Positions 38,441 through 48,688 of a stretch of DNA of 64,000 bases are shown here, one piece after another. The stretch is taken from the NCBI RefSeq assembly GCF_031877795.1, contig NC_133942.1, positions 2,480,001 to 2,544,000 on the forward strand. The letters are read 5' to 3'. The notes beneath the pieces are model-generated. The model was not told where the DNA came from and ran no database searches. It saw only the letters and a program-made list of their open reading frames with translations. How positions within the stretch are numbered: the first letter of the stretch is position 1; each line of letters begins with the position of its first letter. The position numbers and the translations under genes are program-made. This DNA is from Strix aluco (taxonomy: Eukaryota > Chordata > Aves > Strigiformes > Strigidae).

Positions 38441-41400
38441 TTAGCTTTTTTTTGGGGGGGACTTTTGAATCTTTTTGGAGACAGAAAGGCGGCTAGCCGG
38501 CTCTAAGGAGACTGGCAAGCCGGTGGGCGGGCAGCTGAGGAGGCGTGGGCTGTGGGCTGAGCCCAGGGCCGGTGGCGCCTGTTTCGAGCGAGGTGTGAAC
38601 ACAGCAACGGTCACTCGCCGAGGAGAGCAGCTGCAGTGCAGGCAAGGCCGTACTGGGGGGTTTTCGCGGCAAAAGGGACTGGAAAGTAGCTTTTTTTTGG
38701 GGGGGACTTTTGAATCTTTTTGGAGACAGAAAGGCGGCTAGCCGGCTCTAAGGAGACTGGCAAGCCGGTGGGCGGGCAGCTGAGGAGGCGTGGGCTGTGG
38801 GCTGAGCCCAGGGCCGGTGGCGCCTGTTTCGAGCGAGATGTGAACACAGCAATGGTCACTCGCCGAGGAGAGCAGCTGCAGTGCAGGCAAGGCCGTACTG
38901 GGGGGTTTTTGCGGCAAAAGGGTCTGGAAAGTAGCTTTTTTTTGGGGGGGACTTTTGAATCTTTTTGGAGACAGAAAGGCGGCTAGCCGGCTCTAAGGAG
39001 ACTGGCAAGCCGGTGGGCGGGCAGCTGAGGAGGCGTGGGCTGTGGGCTGAGCCCAGGGCCGGTGGCGCCTGTTTCGAGCGAGGTGTGAACACAGCAACGG
39101 TCACTCGCCGAGGAGAGCAGCTGCAGTGCAGGCAAGGCCGTACTGGGGGGTTTTCGTGGCAAAAGGGACTGGAAAGTAGCTTTTTTTTGGGGGGGACTTT
39201 TGAATCTTTTTGGAGACAGAAAGGCGGCTAGCCGGCTCTAAGAAAACTGGCAAGCCGGTGGGCGGGCAGCTGAGGAGGCGTGGGCTGTGGGCTGAGCCCA
39301 GGGCCGGTGGCGCCTGTTTCGAGCGAGGTGTGAACACTGCAACGGTTATTTGCCGAGGAGAGCAGCTGCCGTGCAGGCAAGGCCGTACTGGGGGGTTTTT
39401 GCGGCAAAAGGGACTGGAAAGTAGCTTTCTTTTCGGGGGGACTTTTGAATCTTTTTGGAGACAGAAAGGCGGCTAGCCGGCTCTAAGGAGACTGGCAAGC
39501 CGGTGGGCGGGCAGCTGAGGAGGCGTGGGCTGTGGGCTGAGCCCAGGGCCAGTGGCGCCTGTTTCGAGCGAGGTGTGAACACAGCAACGGTCACTCGCCG
39601 AGGAGAGCAGCTGCAGTGCAGGCAAGGCTGTACGGGGGGGTTTTTGCGGCAAAAGGGACTGGAAAGTAGCTTTTTTTTGGGGGGGACTTTTGAATCTTTT
39701 TGGAGACAGAAAGGCGGCTAGCCGGCTCTAAGGAGACTGGCAAGCCGGTGGGCGGGCAGCTGAGGAGGCGTGGGCTGTGGGCTGAGCCCAGGGCCGGTGG
39801 CGCCTGTTTCGAGCGAGGTGTGAACACAGCAACGGTCACTCGCCGAGGAGAGCAGCTGCAGTGCAGGCAAGGCCGTACTGGGGGGTTTTCGCGGCAAAAG
39901 GGACTGGAAAGTAGCTTTTTTTTGGGGGGGACTTTTGAATCTTTTTGGAGACAGAAAGGCGGCTAGCCGGCTCTAAGGAGACTGGCAAGCCGGTGGGCGG
40001 GCAGCTGAGGAGGCGTGGGCTTGTGGGCTGAGCCCAGGGCCGGTGGCGCCTGTTTCGAGTGAGGTGTGAACACTGCAACGGTTATTTGCCGAGGAGAGCA
40101 GCTGCAGTGCAGGCAAGGCCGTACTGGGGGGTTTTCACGACAAAAGGGACTGGAAAGTAGCTTTTTTTGGGGGGGACTTTTGAATCTTTTTGGAGACAGA
40201 AAGGCGGCTAGCCGGCTCTAAGGAGACTGGCAAGCCGGTGGGCTGGCAGCTGAGGAGGCGTGGGCTGTGGGCTGAGTCCAGGGCCGGTGGCGCCTGTTTC
40301 GAGCGAGGTGTGAACACAGCAAGGGTCACTCGCCGAGGAGAGCAGCTGCAGTGCAGGCAAGGCCGTACGGGGGGGTTTTTGCGGCAAAAGGGACTGGAAA
40401 GTAGCTTTTTTTTGGGGGGGACTTTTGAATCTTTTTGGAGACAGAAAGGCGGCTAGCCGGCTCTAAGGAGACTGGCAAGCCGGTGGGCGGGCAGCTGAGG
40501 AGGCGTGGGCTGTGGGCTGAGCCCAGGGCCGGTGGCGCCTGTTTCGAGCGAGGTGTGAACACAGCAAGGGTCACTCGCCGAGGAGAGCAGCTGCAGTGCA
40601 GGCAAGGCCGTACTGAGGGGTTTTCGCGGCAAAAGGGACTGGAAAGTAGCTTTTTTTGGGGGGGGACTTTTGAATCTTTTTGGAGACAGAAAGGCGGCTA
40701 GCCGGCTCTAAGGAGACTGGCAAGCCGGTGGGCGGGCAGCTGAGGAGGCGTGGGCTGTGGGCTGAGCCCAGGGCCGGTGGCGCCTGTTTCGAGCGAGGTG
40801 TGAACACAGCAACGGTCACTCGCCGAGGAGAGCAGCTGCAGTGCAGGCAAGGCCGTACTGGGGGGTTTTCGCGGCAAAAGGGACTGGAAAGTAGCTTTCT
40901 TTTGGGGGGGACTTTTGAATCTTTTTGGAGACAGAAAGGCGGCTAGCCGGCTCTAAGGAGACTGGCAAGCCGGTGGGCTGGCAGCTGAGGAGGCGTGGGC
41001 TGTGGGCTGAGTCCAGGGCCGGTGGCGCCTGTTTCGAGCGAGGTGTGAACACAGCAAGGGTCACTCGCCGAGGAGAGCAGCTGCAGTGCAGGCAAGGCCG
41101 TACGGGGGGGTTTTTGCGGCAAAAGGGACTGGAAAGTAGCTTTTTTTTGGGGGGGACTTTTGAATCTTTTTGGAGACAGAAAGGCGGCTAGCCGGCTCTA
41201 AGGAGACTGGCAAGCCGGTGGGCGGGCAGCTGAGGAGGCGTGGGCTGTGGGCTGAGCCCAGGGCCGGTGGCGCCTGTTTCGAGCGAGGTGTGAACACAGC
41301 AACGGTCACTCGCCGAGGAGAGCAGCTGCAGTGCAGGCAAGGCCGTACTGGGGGGTTTTCGTGGCAAAAGGGACTGGAAAGTAGCTTTTTTTTGGGGGGG

Positions 41401-41544
41401 ACTTTTGAATCTTTTTGGAGACAGAAAGGTGGCTAGCCGGCTCTAAGGAGACTGGCAAGCCGGTGGGCGGGCAGCTGAGGAGGCGTGGGCTGTGGGCTGA
41501 GCCCAGGGCCGGTGGCGCCTGTTTCGAGCGAGGTGTGAACACTG

Positions 41545-43585
41545 CAACGGGTATTTGCCGAGGAGAGCAGCTGCCGTGCAGGCAAGGCCGTACTGGGGGG
41601 TTTTTGCGGCAAAAGGGACTGGAAAGTAGCTTTTTTTTGGGGGGGACTTTTGAATCTTTTTGGAGACAGAAAGGCGGCTAGCCGGCTCTAAGGAGACTGG
41701 CAAGCCGGTGGGCGGGCAGCTGAGGAGGCGTGGGCTGTGGGCTGAGCCCAGGGCCGGTGGCGCCTGTTTCGAGCGAGGTGTGAACACAGCAACGGTCACT
41801 CGCCGAGGAGAGCAGCTGCAGTGCAGGCAAGGCCGTACTGGGGGGTTTTCGCGGCAAAAGGGACTGGAAAGTAGCTTTTTTTTGGGGGGGACTTTTGAAT
41901 CTTTTTGGAGACAGAAAGGCGGCTAGCCGGCTCTAAGGAGACTGGCAAGCCGGTGGGCGGGCAGCTGAGGAGGCGTGGGCTTGTGGGCTGAGCCCAGGGC
42001 CGGTGGCACCTGTTTCGAGCGAGGTGTGAACACAGCAACGGTCACTCGCTGAGGAGAGCAGCTCCAGCGCAGGCAAGGCCGTACTGGGGGGTTTTCACGG
42101 CAAAAGGGACTGGAAAGTAGCTTTCTTTTGGGGGGGACTTTTGAATCTTTTTGGAGACAGAAAGGCGGCTAGCCGGCTCTAAGGAGACTGGCAAGCCGGT
42201 GGGCGGGCAGCTGAGGAGGCGTGGGCTGTGGGCTGAGCCCAGGGCCGGTGGCGCCTGTTTCGAGCGAGGTGTGAACACAGCAACGGTCACTCGCCGAGGA
42301 GAGCAGCTGCAGTGCAGGCAAGGCCGTACTGGGGGGTTTTCGTGGCAAAAGGGACTGGAAAGTAGCTTTTTTTTGGGGGGGACTTTTGAATCTTTTTGGA
42401 GACAGAAAGGTGGCTAGCCGGCTCTAAGAAAACTGGCAAGCCGGTGGGCGGGCAGCTGAGGAGGCGTGGGCTTTGGGCTGAGCCCAGGGCCAGTGGCGCC
42501 TGTTTCGAGCGAGGTGTGAACACAGCAACGGTCACTCGCCGAGGAGAGCAGCTGCAGTGCAGGCAAGGCTGTACGGGGGGGTTTTTGCGGCAAAAGGGAC
42601 TGGAAAGTAGCTTTTTTTTGGGGGGGACTTTTGAATCTTTTTGGAGACAGAAAGGCGGCTAGCCGGCTCTAAGGAGACTGGCAAGCCGGTGGGCGGGCAG
42701 CTGAGGAGGCGTGGGCTGTGGGCTGAGCCCAGGGCCGGTGGCGCCTGTTTCGAGCGAGGTGTGAACACAGCAACGGTCACTCGCCGAGGAGAGCAGCTGC
42801 AGTGCAGGCAAGGCCGTACTGGGGGGTTTTCGCGGCAAAAGGGACTGGAAAGTAGCTTTTTTTTGGGGGGGACTTTTGAATCTTTTTGGAGACAGAAAGG
42901 CGGCTAGCCGGCTCTAAGGAGACTGGCAAGCCTGTGGGCGGGCAGCTGAGGAGGCGTGGGCTGTGGGCTGAGCCCAGGGCCGGTGGCGCCTGTTTCGAGC
43001 GAGGTGTGAACACTGCAACGGTTATTTGCCGAGGAGAGCAGCTGCCGTGCAGGCAAGGCCGTACTGGGTGGTTTTCACGACAAAAGGGACTGGAAAGTAG
43101 CTTTTTTTGGGGGGGACTTTTGAATCTTTTTGGAGACAGAAAGGCGGCTAGCCGGCTCTAAGGAGACTGGCAAGCCGGTGGGCTGGCAGCTGAGGAGGCG
43201 TGGGCTGTGGGCTGAGTCCAGGGCCGGTGGCGCCTGTTTCGAGCGAGGTGTGAACACAGCAAGGGTCACTCGCCGAGGAGAGCAGCTGCAGTGCAGGCAA
43301 GGCCGTACGGGGGGGTTTTTGCGGCAAAAGGGACTGGAAAGTAGCTTTTTTTTGGGGGGGACTTTTGAATCTTTTTGGAGACAGAAAGGCGGCTAGCCGG
43401 CTCTAAGGAGACTGGCAAGCCGGTGGGCGGGCAGCTGAGGAGGCGTGGGCTGTGGGCTGAGCCCAGGGCCGGTGGCGCCTGTTTCGAGCGAGGTGTGAAC
43501 ACAGCAACGGTCACTCGCCGAGGAGAGCAGCTGCAGTGCAGGCAAGGCCGTACTGGGGGGTTTTCGCGGCAAAAGGGACTGGAAA
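41545..43585 (+). repeat. 21-monomer-period block, copy 2 (offset 5145)
   Basis: Partner of 36400-38440. A T-tract near 43100 is one base longer than its counterpart near 37960. Inside both copies lies the GGTGGGCTGG monomer, which occurs four times in the array (38032, 40237, 40972, 43177; spacings 9, 3 and 9 monomers). Confidence 0.88.
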
Positions 43586-44340
43586 GTAGCTTTTTTTTGG
43601 GGGGGACTTTTGAATCTTTTTGGAGACAGAAAGGCGGCTAGCCGGCTCTAAGGAGACTGGCAAGCCGGTGGGCGGGCAGCTGAGGAGGCGTGGGCTGTGG
43701 GCTGAGCCCAGGGCCGGTGGCGCCTGTTTCGAGCGAGGTGTGAACACAGCAACGGTCACTCGCCGAGGAGAGCAGCTGCAGTGCAGGCAAGGCCGTACTG
43801 GGGGGTTTTCGCGGCAAAAGGGACTGGAAAGTAGCTTTTTTTTGGGGGGGACTTTTGAATCTTTTTGGAGACAGAAAGGCGGCTAGCCGGCTCTAAGGAG
43901 ACTGGCAAGCCGGTGGGCGGGCTGCTGAGGAGGCGTGGGCTGTGGGCTGAGCCCAGGGCCGGTGGCGCCTGTTTCGAGCGAGGTGTGAACACAGCAACGG
44001 TCACTCGCCGAGGAGAGCAGCTGCAGTGCAGGCAAGGCCGTACTGGGGGGTTTTCGCGGCAAAAGGGACTGGAAAGTAGCTTTTTTTTGGGGGGGACTTT
44101 TGAATCTTTTTGGAGACAGAAAGGCGGCTAGCCGGCTCTAAGGAGACTGGCAAGCCGGTGGGCGGGCAGCTGAGGAGGCGTGGGCTGTGGGCTGAGCCCA
44201 GGGCCGGTGGCGCCTGTTTCGAGCGAGATGTGAACACAGCAATGGTCACTCGCCGAGGAGAGCAGCTGCAGTGCAGGCAAGGCCGTACTGGGGGGTTTTT
44301 GCGGCAAAAGGGTCTGGAAAGTAGCTTTTTTTTGGGGGGG

Positions 44341-44512
44341 ACTTTTGAATCTTTTTGGAGACAGAAAGGCGGCTAGCCGGCTCTAAGGAGACTGGCAAGC
44401 CGGTGGGCGGGCAGCTGAGGAGGCGTGGGCTGTGGGCTGAGCCCAGGGCCGGTGGCGCCTGTTTCGAGCGAGGTGTGAACACAGCAACGGTCACTCGCCG
44501 AGGAGAGTAGCT
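44341..44512 (+). other. Truncated last monomer and array/CR1 junction
   Basis: The final monomer runs normally from its anchor at 44341 to AGGAGAG at 44507. The next bases are TAGCTCACACCC instead of CAGCTGCAGTGC, so identity ends between 44507 and 44512. From here the sequence is a non-repeated leader ending at an ATG at 44711 in CR1 ORF1. No target-site duplication can be recognised, and the array does not resume after the CR1 3' end. Confidence 0.85.
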
Positions 44513-44710
44513 CACACCCACCCCTCGGTAACGAGCTGGGAGGGCTTCCTAGTTAGTGTGGGCAGAATCAGCACTACCCACCGTTAATTCGGAGATAAGA
44601 ACCCTGTGGGAGGGCAGCGACCAGGTCGCTGCCCACCGAGCTCAGGGTGATCAGACAGTACCTGTAAACCACTGGTTAATAGTACTTGTCAACCACCCGT
44701 AGCCTGAGCC
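44508..44710 (+). promoter_or_regulatory. CR1 5' leader (presumed 5'UTR/internal promoter)
   Basis: About 200 bp between the last satellite monomer and the first ORF1 ATG. It is not part of the 245-bp unit. It contains GCAGCGACCAGGTCGCTGC, a near-perfect inverted repeat around 44617-44635. CR1 subfamilies are known to differ mainly in their 5'UTRs, so the true 5' boundary could lie further left, inside the satellite-like sequence. Promoter activity is inferred from the element class, not seen. Confidence 0.6.
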
Positions 44711-45804
44711 ATGGTCTCCACTCGCCTCAAAAGCACCACCAGCAAGAACGTGGCGATCTAGGCTGAGCAACCACACAAAATGCAGGAGTCCAGGTCCCAG
44801 GCTGCAGGGAGTGCCTGAGCCTGTCAGTGCTGTTGGAGGGCCGCAGTGACAGCGCCTGTGTGCGCTGCGACCAGCTGGATGACCTGCTCAGCATGGTGGC
44901 AGAACTCAAAGAAGAGGTCGAGAGATTAAGAAGTATTAGGGAATGTGAAAGGGAGATTGACTGGTGGAGTTCCACCTTGGCACCCATAAATCAACAGGAG
45001 CAAATAGAGGCTCCAGGCAAGGCAGGTGATCCCTCACCCTCATGCTACCAGGCAGAAGGAGGGGACTTAGGAGATGAGGGAGACTGGAAACAGGTCCCTG
45101 CTCAGGGAGGCAAGAAAATTCTCTCCCAACCTCCCTCACCCTCCATGGTGCCTCTTCACAATAGATTCGTTGTCCTGGAACTTTTGAATGAAGACATGGA
45201 GGAAGAGATTGAGACAAACAATGAGGAAGATCAAGGACCACCAAGGCCAGGTCAGTCTAGAAAAGGTATTAAAACCAGCTCTGGAAGGAACCCCAGAAGA
45301 GTGATTGTAGTGAGGGACTCCATTCTGAAGGGTGTCGAAGGCCCCATATGCAGACCAGACCCGCATCATAGGGAAGTCTGCTGCCTCCCTGGGGCCTGCA
45401 TCAAGGACCTCACAAGAAGACTCCCTGCTCTAGTTAAACCCAAGGACTATTACCCTCTTCTGGTTTTTCAGGTAGGTAGTGATGACATTACCAGGAGAAG
45501 TATTAAATTAATGAAGAGACATTTCAGGACCTTGGGGAAACTGATCAAGGGGTCGGGGGCACAGGTTGTGTTCTCCTCCATCCCTCCAGTTGGGTGGATG
45601 GGTGAGGATGAACACCGAAGAACACAACAGATGAATTCGTGGCTTCAAGACTGTTGTCACCGTCAGGGCTTTGGTTTTTTCGATCATGGGTTGGTATACA
45701 GGGCACCAGACCTCTGGGCCTTAGATGGGATACACTTGTCCCAGAAGGGGAAGAGGATCTTGGGGCAGGAGTTAGCTGGGCTCATTGACAGAACTTTAAA
45801 CTAG
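44711..45804 (+). pseudogene. CR1 ORF1 (RNA-binding/esterase-like protein), disrupted
   Basis: The ATG at 44711 opens a CR1-like N-terminus that hits TAG at 44759 and TGA at 44816. The main open frame then runs from about 44821 to TAG at 45802. It encodes a CxxC motif (CVRC), a short coiled coil (VAELKEEVERLRSI), an acidic linker, and a C-terminal SGNH/GDSL-esterase-like domain. In that domain VVRDSILKG is block I with the Ser, and DGIHLSQKG near the C-terminus carries the Asp/His pair. CR1 ORF1 proteins bind RNA and form ribonucleoprotein with the element transcript. The 45805 boundary is followed two bases later by the ORF2 frame. CR1 identity is certain; the exact ancestral start is inferred. 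Confidence 0.88.
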
Positions 45805-45806
45805 AT

Positions 45807-48603
45807 TTGAAGGGGGAAGGGGGCAAAACACCAGCCCATCTGAAGTGCATGTATACCAATGCACACAACATGGGTAACAAACAGGAGGAGCTTGAAGCCG
45901 TGATGAAACAGGAAAATTATGATGTTGTGGCTATCACAGAAACATGGTGGGATGTCTCCCATGACTGGAGTGTGCCAGTTGATGGCTACAAGCTCTTTAG
46001 AAGGGATAGACAAGGTAGGAGAGGCGGTGGGGTAGCACTGTATGTTAGGGACTGTTACGATTGCCTTGAATACAAGTGCAGTGAAGACAGGGTAGAGTGT
46101 CTTTGTGTTAGAATCAGGGGGAAGGCCAACAGGGCAGATGTTGTAGTAGGAGTCTACTATAGGCCACCCACCCAGGACAGAGAGGTGGATGAAATATTCT
46201 ATAGGCACTTGGGTGAAATCTCATGGTCGCTTGCCCTTGTTCTTGTGGGAGACTTCAACTTCCCAGACATCTGCTGGAAATACAACACAGCAGAGCGGGA
46301 CCAGTCCCGAAGATTCCTGGAATGTGTAGGGGACAACTTCCTAACACAGCTGGTAAGAGAACCAACCAGAGAAGGTGCCCTGCTAGATCTCCTCCTTGTC
46401 AACAGAGATGGACTGGTGGATGATGTGGTGGTTGGAGGACGACTAGGGCACAGCGATCATGAAATAATAAGAGTTCTCTATTCTTAGAGAGGCCAGGAAA
46501 GGGCTAAGCAAGACTGACATCCTGGACTTCCAAAGAGCTGACTTTGTCTTGTTTAGGCAACAGCTTGACAGGATCCCTTGGGAGATGGTCCTGAAGGGTA
46601 TAAGGGTCCAGGAAGGCTGGGCGCTCCTTAAGAAGGAAGTGTTAATGGCTCAGGAGCAGGCAGTCCCCAGGTGCTCTAAGAGGAGCAGGCGGCAGAGAAG
46701 ACCACCCTGGCTGAACAGGGAGCTTAGGCTGCAACTCAAGGAGAAAAGGAGAGTTTACAGCCTTTGGAGGAAGGGGCTAGCCACTCACAGTGATTACAAA
46801 GGGGCTGTGAGGCTATGCAGGGCGGAAATCAGGAGGTCCAAAGCCCAGCTGGAAATTAATCTGGCTTCAGCAATCAAAGATAACAAGAAATGGTTCTATA
46901 AGTATGTCAAAAGCAAAAGAAAGACCAGGGAGAGTCTCCATCCCCTGCTAGATGCTGAAGGAAACTTGGTAACAAGTGATGAGGGGAAGGCTGAGGTACT
47001 TAATGCCTTCTTTGCCTCAGTCTTTAATAACAAGACTAGTTGCATTGAGGAAATCCAGCCCCCTCAGCCAGATGATAGAGACTGGGAGAACGACCCCCTC
47101 GCAATCCAGGAGAGAGTCAGTAACCTGCTACACCACATAGACACACACAAGTCTATGGGACCAGATGGAATACACCCAAGGGTGCTGAAGGAGCTGGCTG
47201 GGGTGCTCGCCAAGCCGCTTTCCATCATTTACCAGCGGTCCTGGCTGACCGGGGAAGTCCCGACAGATTGGAAACTGGGCAATGTGACGCCCATCTATAA
47301 GAAGGGTCGGAAGGATGATCCAGGAAATTACAGGCCTGTCAGCTTGACGTCGATGCCCAGGAAGCTGATGGAGCAGCTCATCCAGAGTACCATCTTACAA
47401 CACATGCGGGACAACCAGGGGATCAGGCCCAGTCAGCATGGGTTTATGAAAGGCAGGTCCTGCTTGACAAACCTGATCTCCTTCTATGACAGGGTGACCT
47501 GCTTATTGGATGAGGGAAAGTCTGTGGATGTAGTTTACCTTGACTTTAGCAAGGCCTTTGACACCGTTTCCCACAACATTCTTCTGGTGAAACTGGCTGC
47601 TCAAGGCTTGGATGATCGCACGCTTTGCTGGGTGAAAAACTGGCTGGATGGCCGGGCCCAGAGAGTTGTGGTGAACGGAGTTAAATCCGGTTGGAGGCCG
47701 GTCACGAGTGGTGTCCCCCAGGGCTCGGTTTTGGGGCCACTCCTGTTCAACATCTTTATTGATGATCTAGACGAGGGGATCGAGTGCACCCTCAGTAAGT
47801 TTGCAGATGACACCAAGCTGGGTGGGAGTGTTGATCTGCTCGAGGGTAGGGAGGCTCTGCAGAGAGATCTGGACAGGCTGGAGCGATGGGCTGAGGCCAA
47901 CTGTATGAAGTTCAATAAGGCCAAATGCCGGGTGCTGCACTTCGGCCATAACAACCCCCAGCAGCGCTACAGGCTTGGGGAGGAGTGGCTGGAGAGCTGC
48001 CAGTCAGAGAGGGACCTGGGGGTGTTGATTGACAGCCGGCTGAACATGAGCCAGCAGTGTGCCCATGTGGCCAAGAAGGCCAATGGCATCCTGGCTTGTA
48101 TCAGCACTAGCGTGGCCAGCAGGGACAGGGAAGGGATCTTACCCCTGTACTTGGCACTGGTGAGGCCGCACCTCGATTACTGTGTTCAGTTTTGGGCCCC
48201 TCACTACAAAAAGGCCATTGAATGACTCGAGCGTGTCCAGAGAAGGGCAACGAAGCTGGTGCAGGGTCTGGAGCACAGGTCGTATGAGGAGCGGCTGAGG
48301 GAACTGGGGGGGTTTAGTCTGGAGAAGAGGAGGCTGAGGGGAGACCTCATCGCCCTCTACAACTACCTGAAAGGAGGTTGCAGAGAGCTGGGGATGAGTC
48401 TCTTTAACCAAGTAACAAGTGATAGGACAAGAGGTAATGGCCTCAAGTTGCGCCAGGGAAGGTTTAGACTAGATGTCAGGAAGTATTTCTTTACAGAACG
48501 GGTTATTAGGCAGTGGAATGGATTGCCCAGGGAGGTGGTGGAATCCCCATCCCTGGAGGTGTTTAAGAGTAGGGTCGACATAGCGCTGAGAGATATGGTG
48601 TAG
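45807..48603 (+). pseudogene. CR1 ORF2 (endonuclease-reverse transcriptase), disrupted
   Basis: The first segment (45807-46487) is an apurinic-type endonuclease with catalytic motifs in order: TNAHNM (N18), ITETWW (E45), YYRPP, VGDFNFP (D149, N151) and SDHE (D217/H218). The frame then shifts by one near 46470 and continues as [11 protein letters not shown]. The second segment (to 48225) is the reverse transcriptase: [26 protein letters not shown], motif [12 protein letters not shown], motif [14 protein letters not shown], motif C FADDTK. After an in-frame TGA at 48223-48225, the C-terminal CR1 domain resumes ([12 protein letters not shown] to [12 protein letters not shown] at 48601). It once nicked target DNA and primed reverse transcription. 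All catalytic residues remain, but the frameshift and stop make it non-autonomous. No ATG lies at the segment start; the first is at 45849. Confidence 0.95.
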
Positions 48604-48688
48604 ATGGGAACTGGCAGTGCTAGGTTAATGGTTGGACTAGATGATCTTCAAGGTCCTTTCCAACCTAGTTGATTCTGTGATTCTGTGA
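48604..48688 (+). repeat. CR1 3'UTR and terminal octamer-like repeats
   Basis: Short 3'UTR with the conserved CR1 segment GGTTGGACTAGATGATCTTC, ending in GATTCTGTGA (48671-48680) and TTCTGTGA (48681-48688). CR1 elements end in such short direct repeats rather than poly(A). The reverse transcriptase recognises this end. Confidence 0.95.

Larger units (their letters stand above)
1..44507 (+). repeat. 245-bp tandem macrosatellite array (about 181-182 monomers)
   Basis: A head-to-tail array with an anchor (ACTTTTGAATCTTTTTGG) recurring every 244-246 bp from position 6 to 44341. That is 181 intervals averaging 244.9 bp, so about 182 anchors. All copies share one orientation, and no foreign insertion was seen inside. 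I counted the consensus as 99 G, 51 C and 15 CpG in 245 bp: 61% GC with G twice as frequent as C on the + strand. Copies differ mostly by single substitutions and by the length of a T(6-9)G(6-9) tract. The left end lies outside the window; the right end breaks within a monomer at 44507. Function is unknown. Open frames exist on both strands of each monomer, but 245 is not a multiple of 3 and they shift frame every unit, so I do not call genes here. Confidence 0.98.
44508..48688 (+). mobile_element. Near-full-length CR1 LINE (non-LTR retrotransposon)
   Basis: About 4.2 kb holding, in order, a 5' leader, ORF1, ORF2 with endonuclease and reverse transcriptase, a short 3'UTR, and the terminal GATTCTGTGATTCTGTGA that marks avian CR1 3' ends. 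Most CR1 copies are heavily 5'-truncated, so this long copy is unusual. It is dead as read: ORF1 has a TAG at 44759, a TGA at 44816 and a frame change, and ORF2 has a frameshift near 46470 and a TGA at 48223. The lesions are few, suggesting a fairly young insertion. The 5' end meets the satellite directly. Confidence 0.95.

Noticed and set aside
1..44507. A CRISPR array or bacterial repeat
   Set aside because: There are no repeat/spacer alternations. The whole 245-bp unit is repeated, and the neighbours are a LINE and a spliced vertebrate gene.
1..44507. Tandem ribosomal or other RNA genes
   Set aside because: No rRNA, 5S or tRNA sequence was recognised in the monomer. A TTCGAG core only vaguely recalls a Pol III B box, and no A box or terminator fits.
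20..44521. Hundreds of overlapping 80-164-codon open frames on both strands of the satellite
   Set aside because: They repeat every 245 bp, shift frame each unit, overlap one another on both strands and reflect few stops in GC-rich DNA. There is no start context, splice logic or family resemblance. Longer ones arise only where a tract-length change happens to join two units.
44727..46402. Minus-strand open frames within the CR1
   Set aside because: They are shadows of ORF1 and ORF2, whose + strand motifs are unambiguous.
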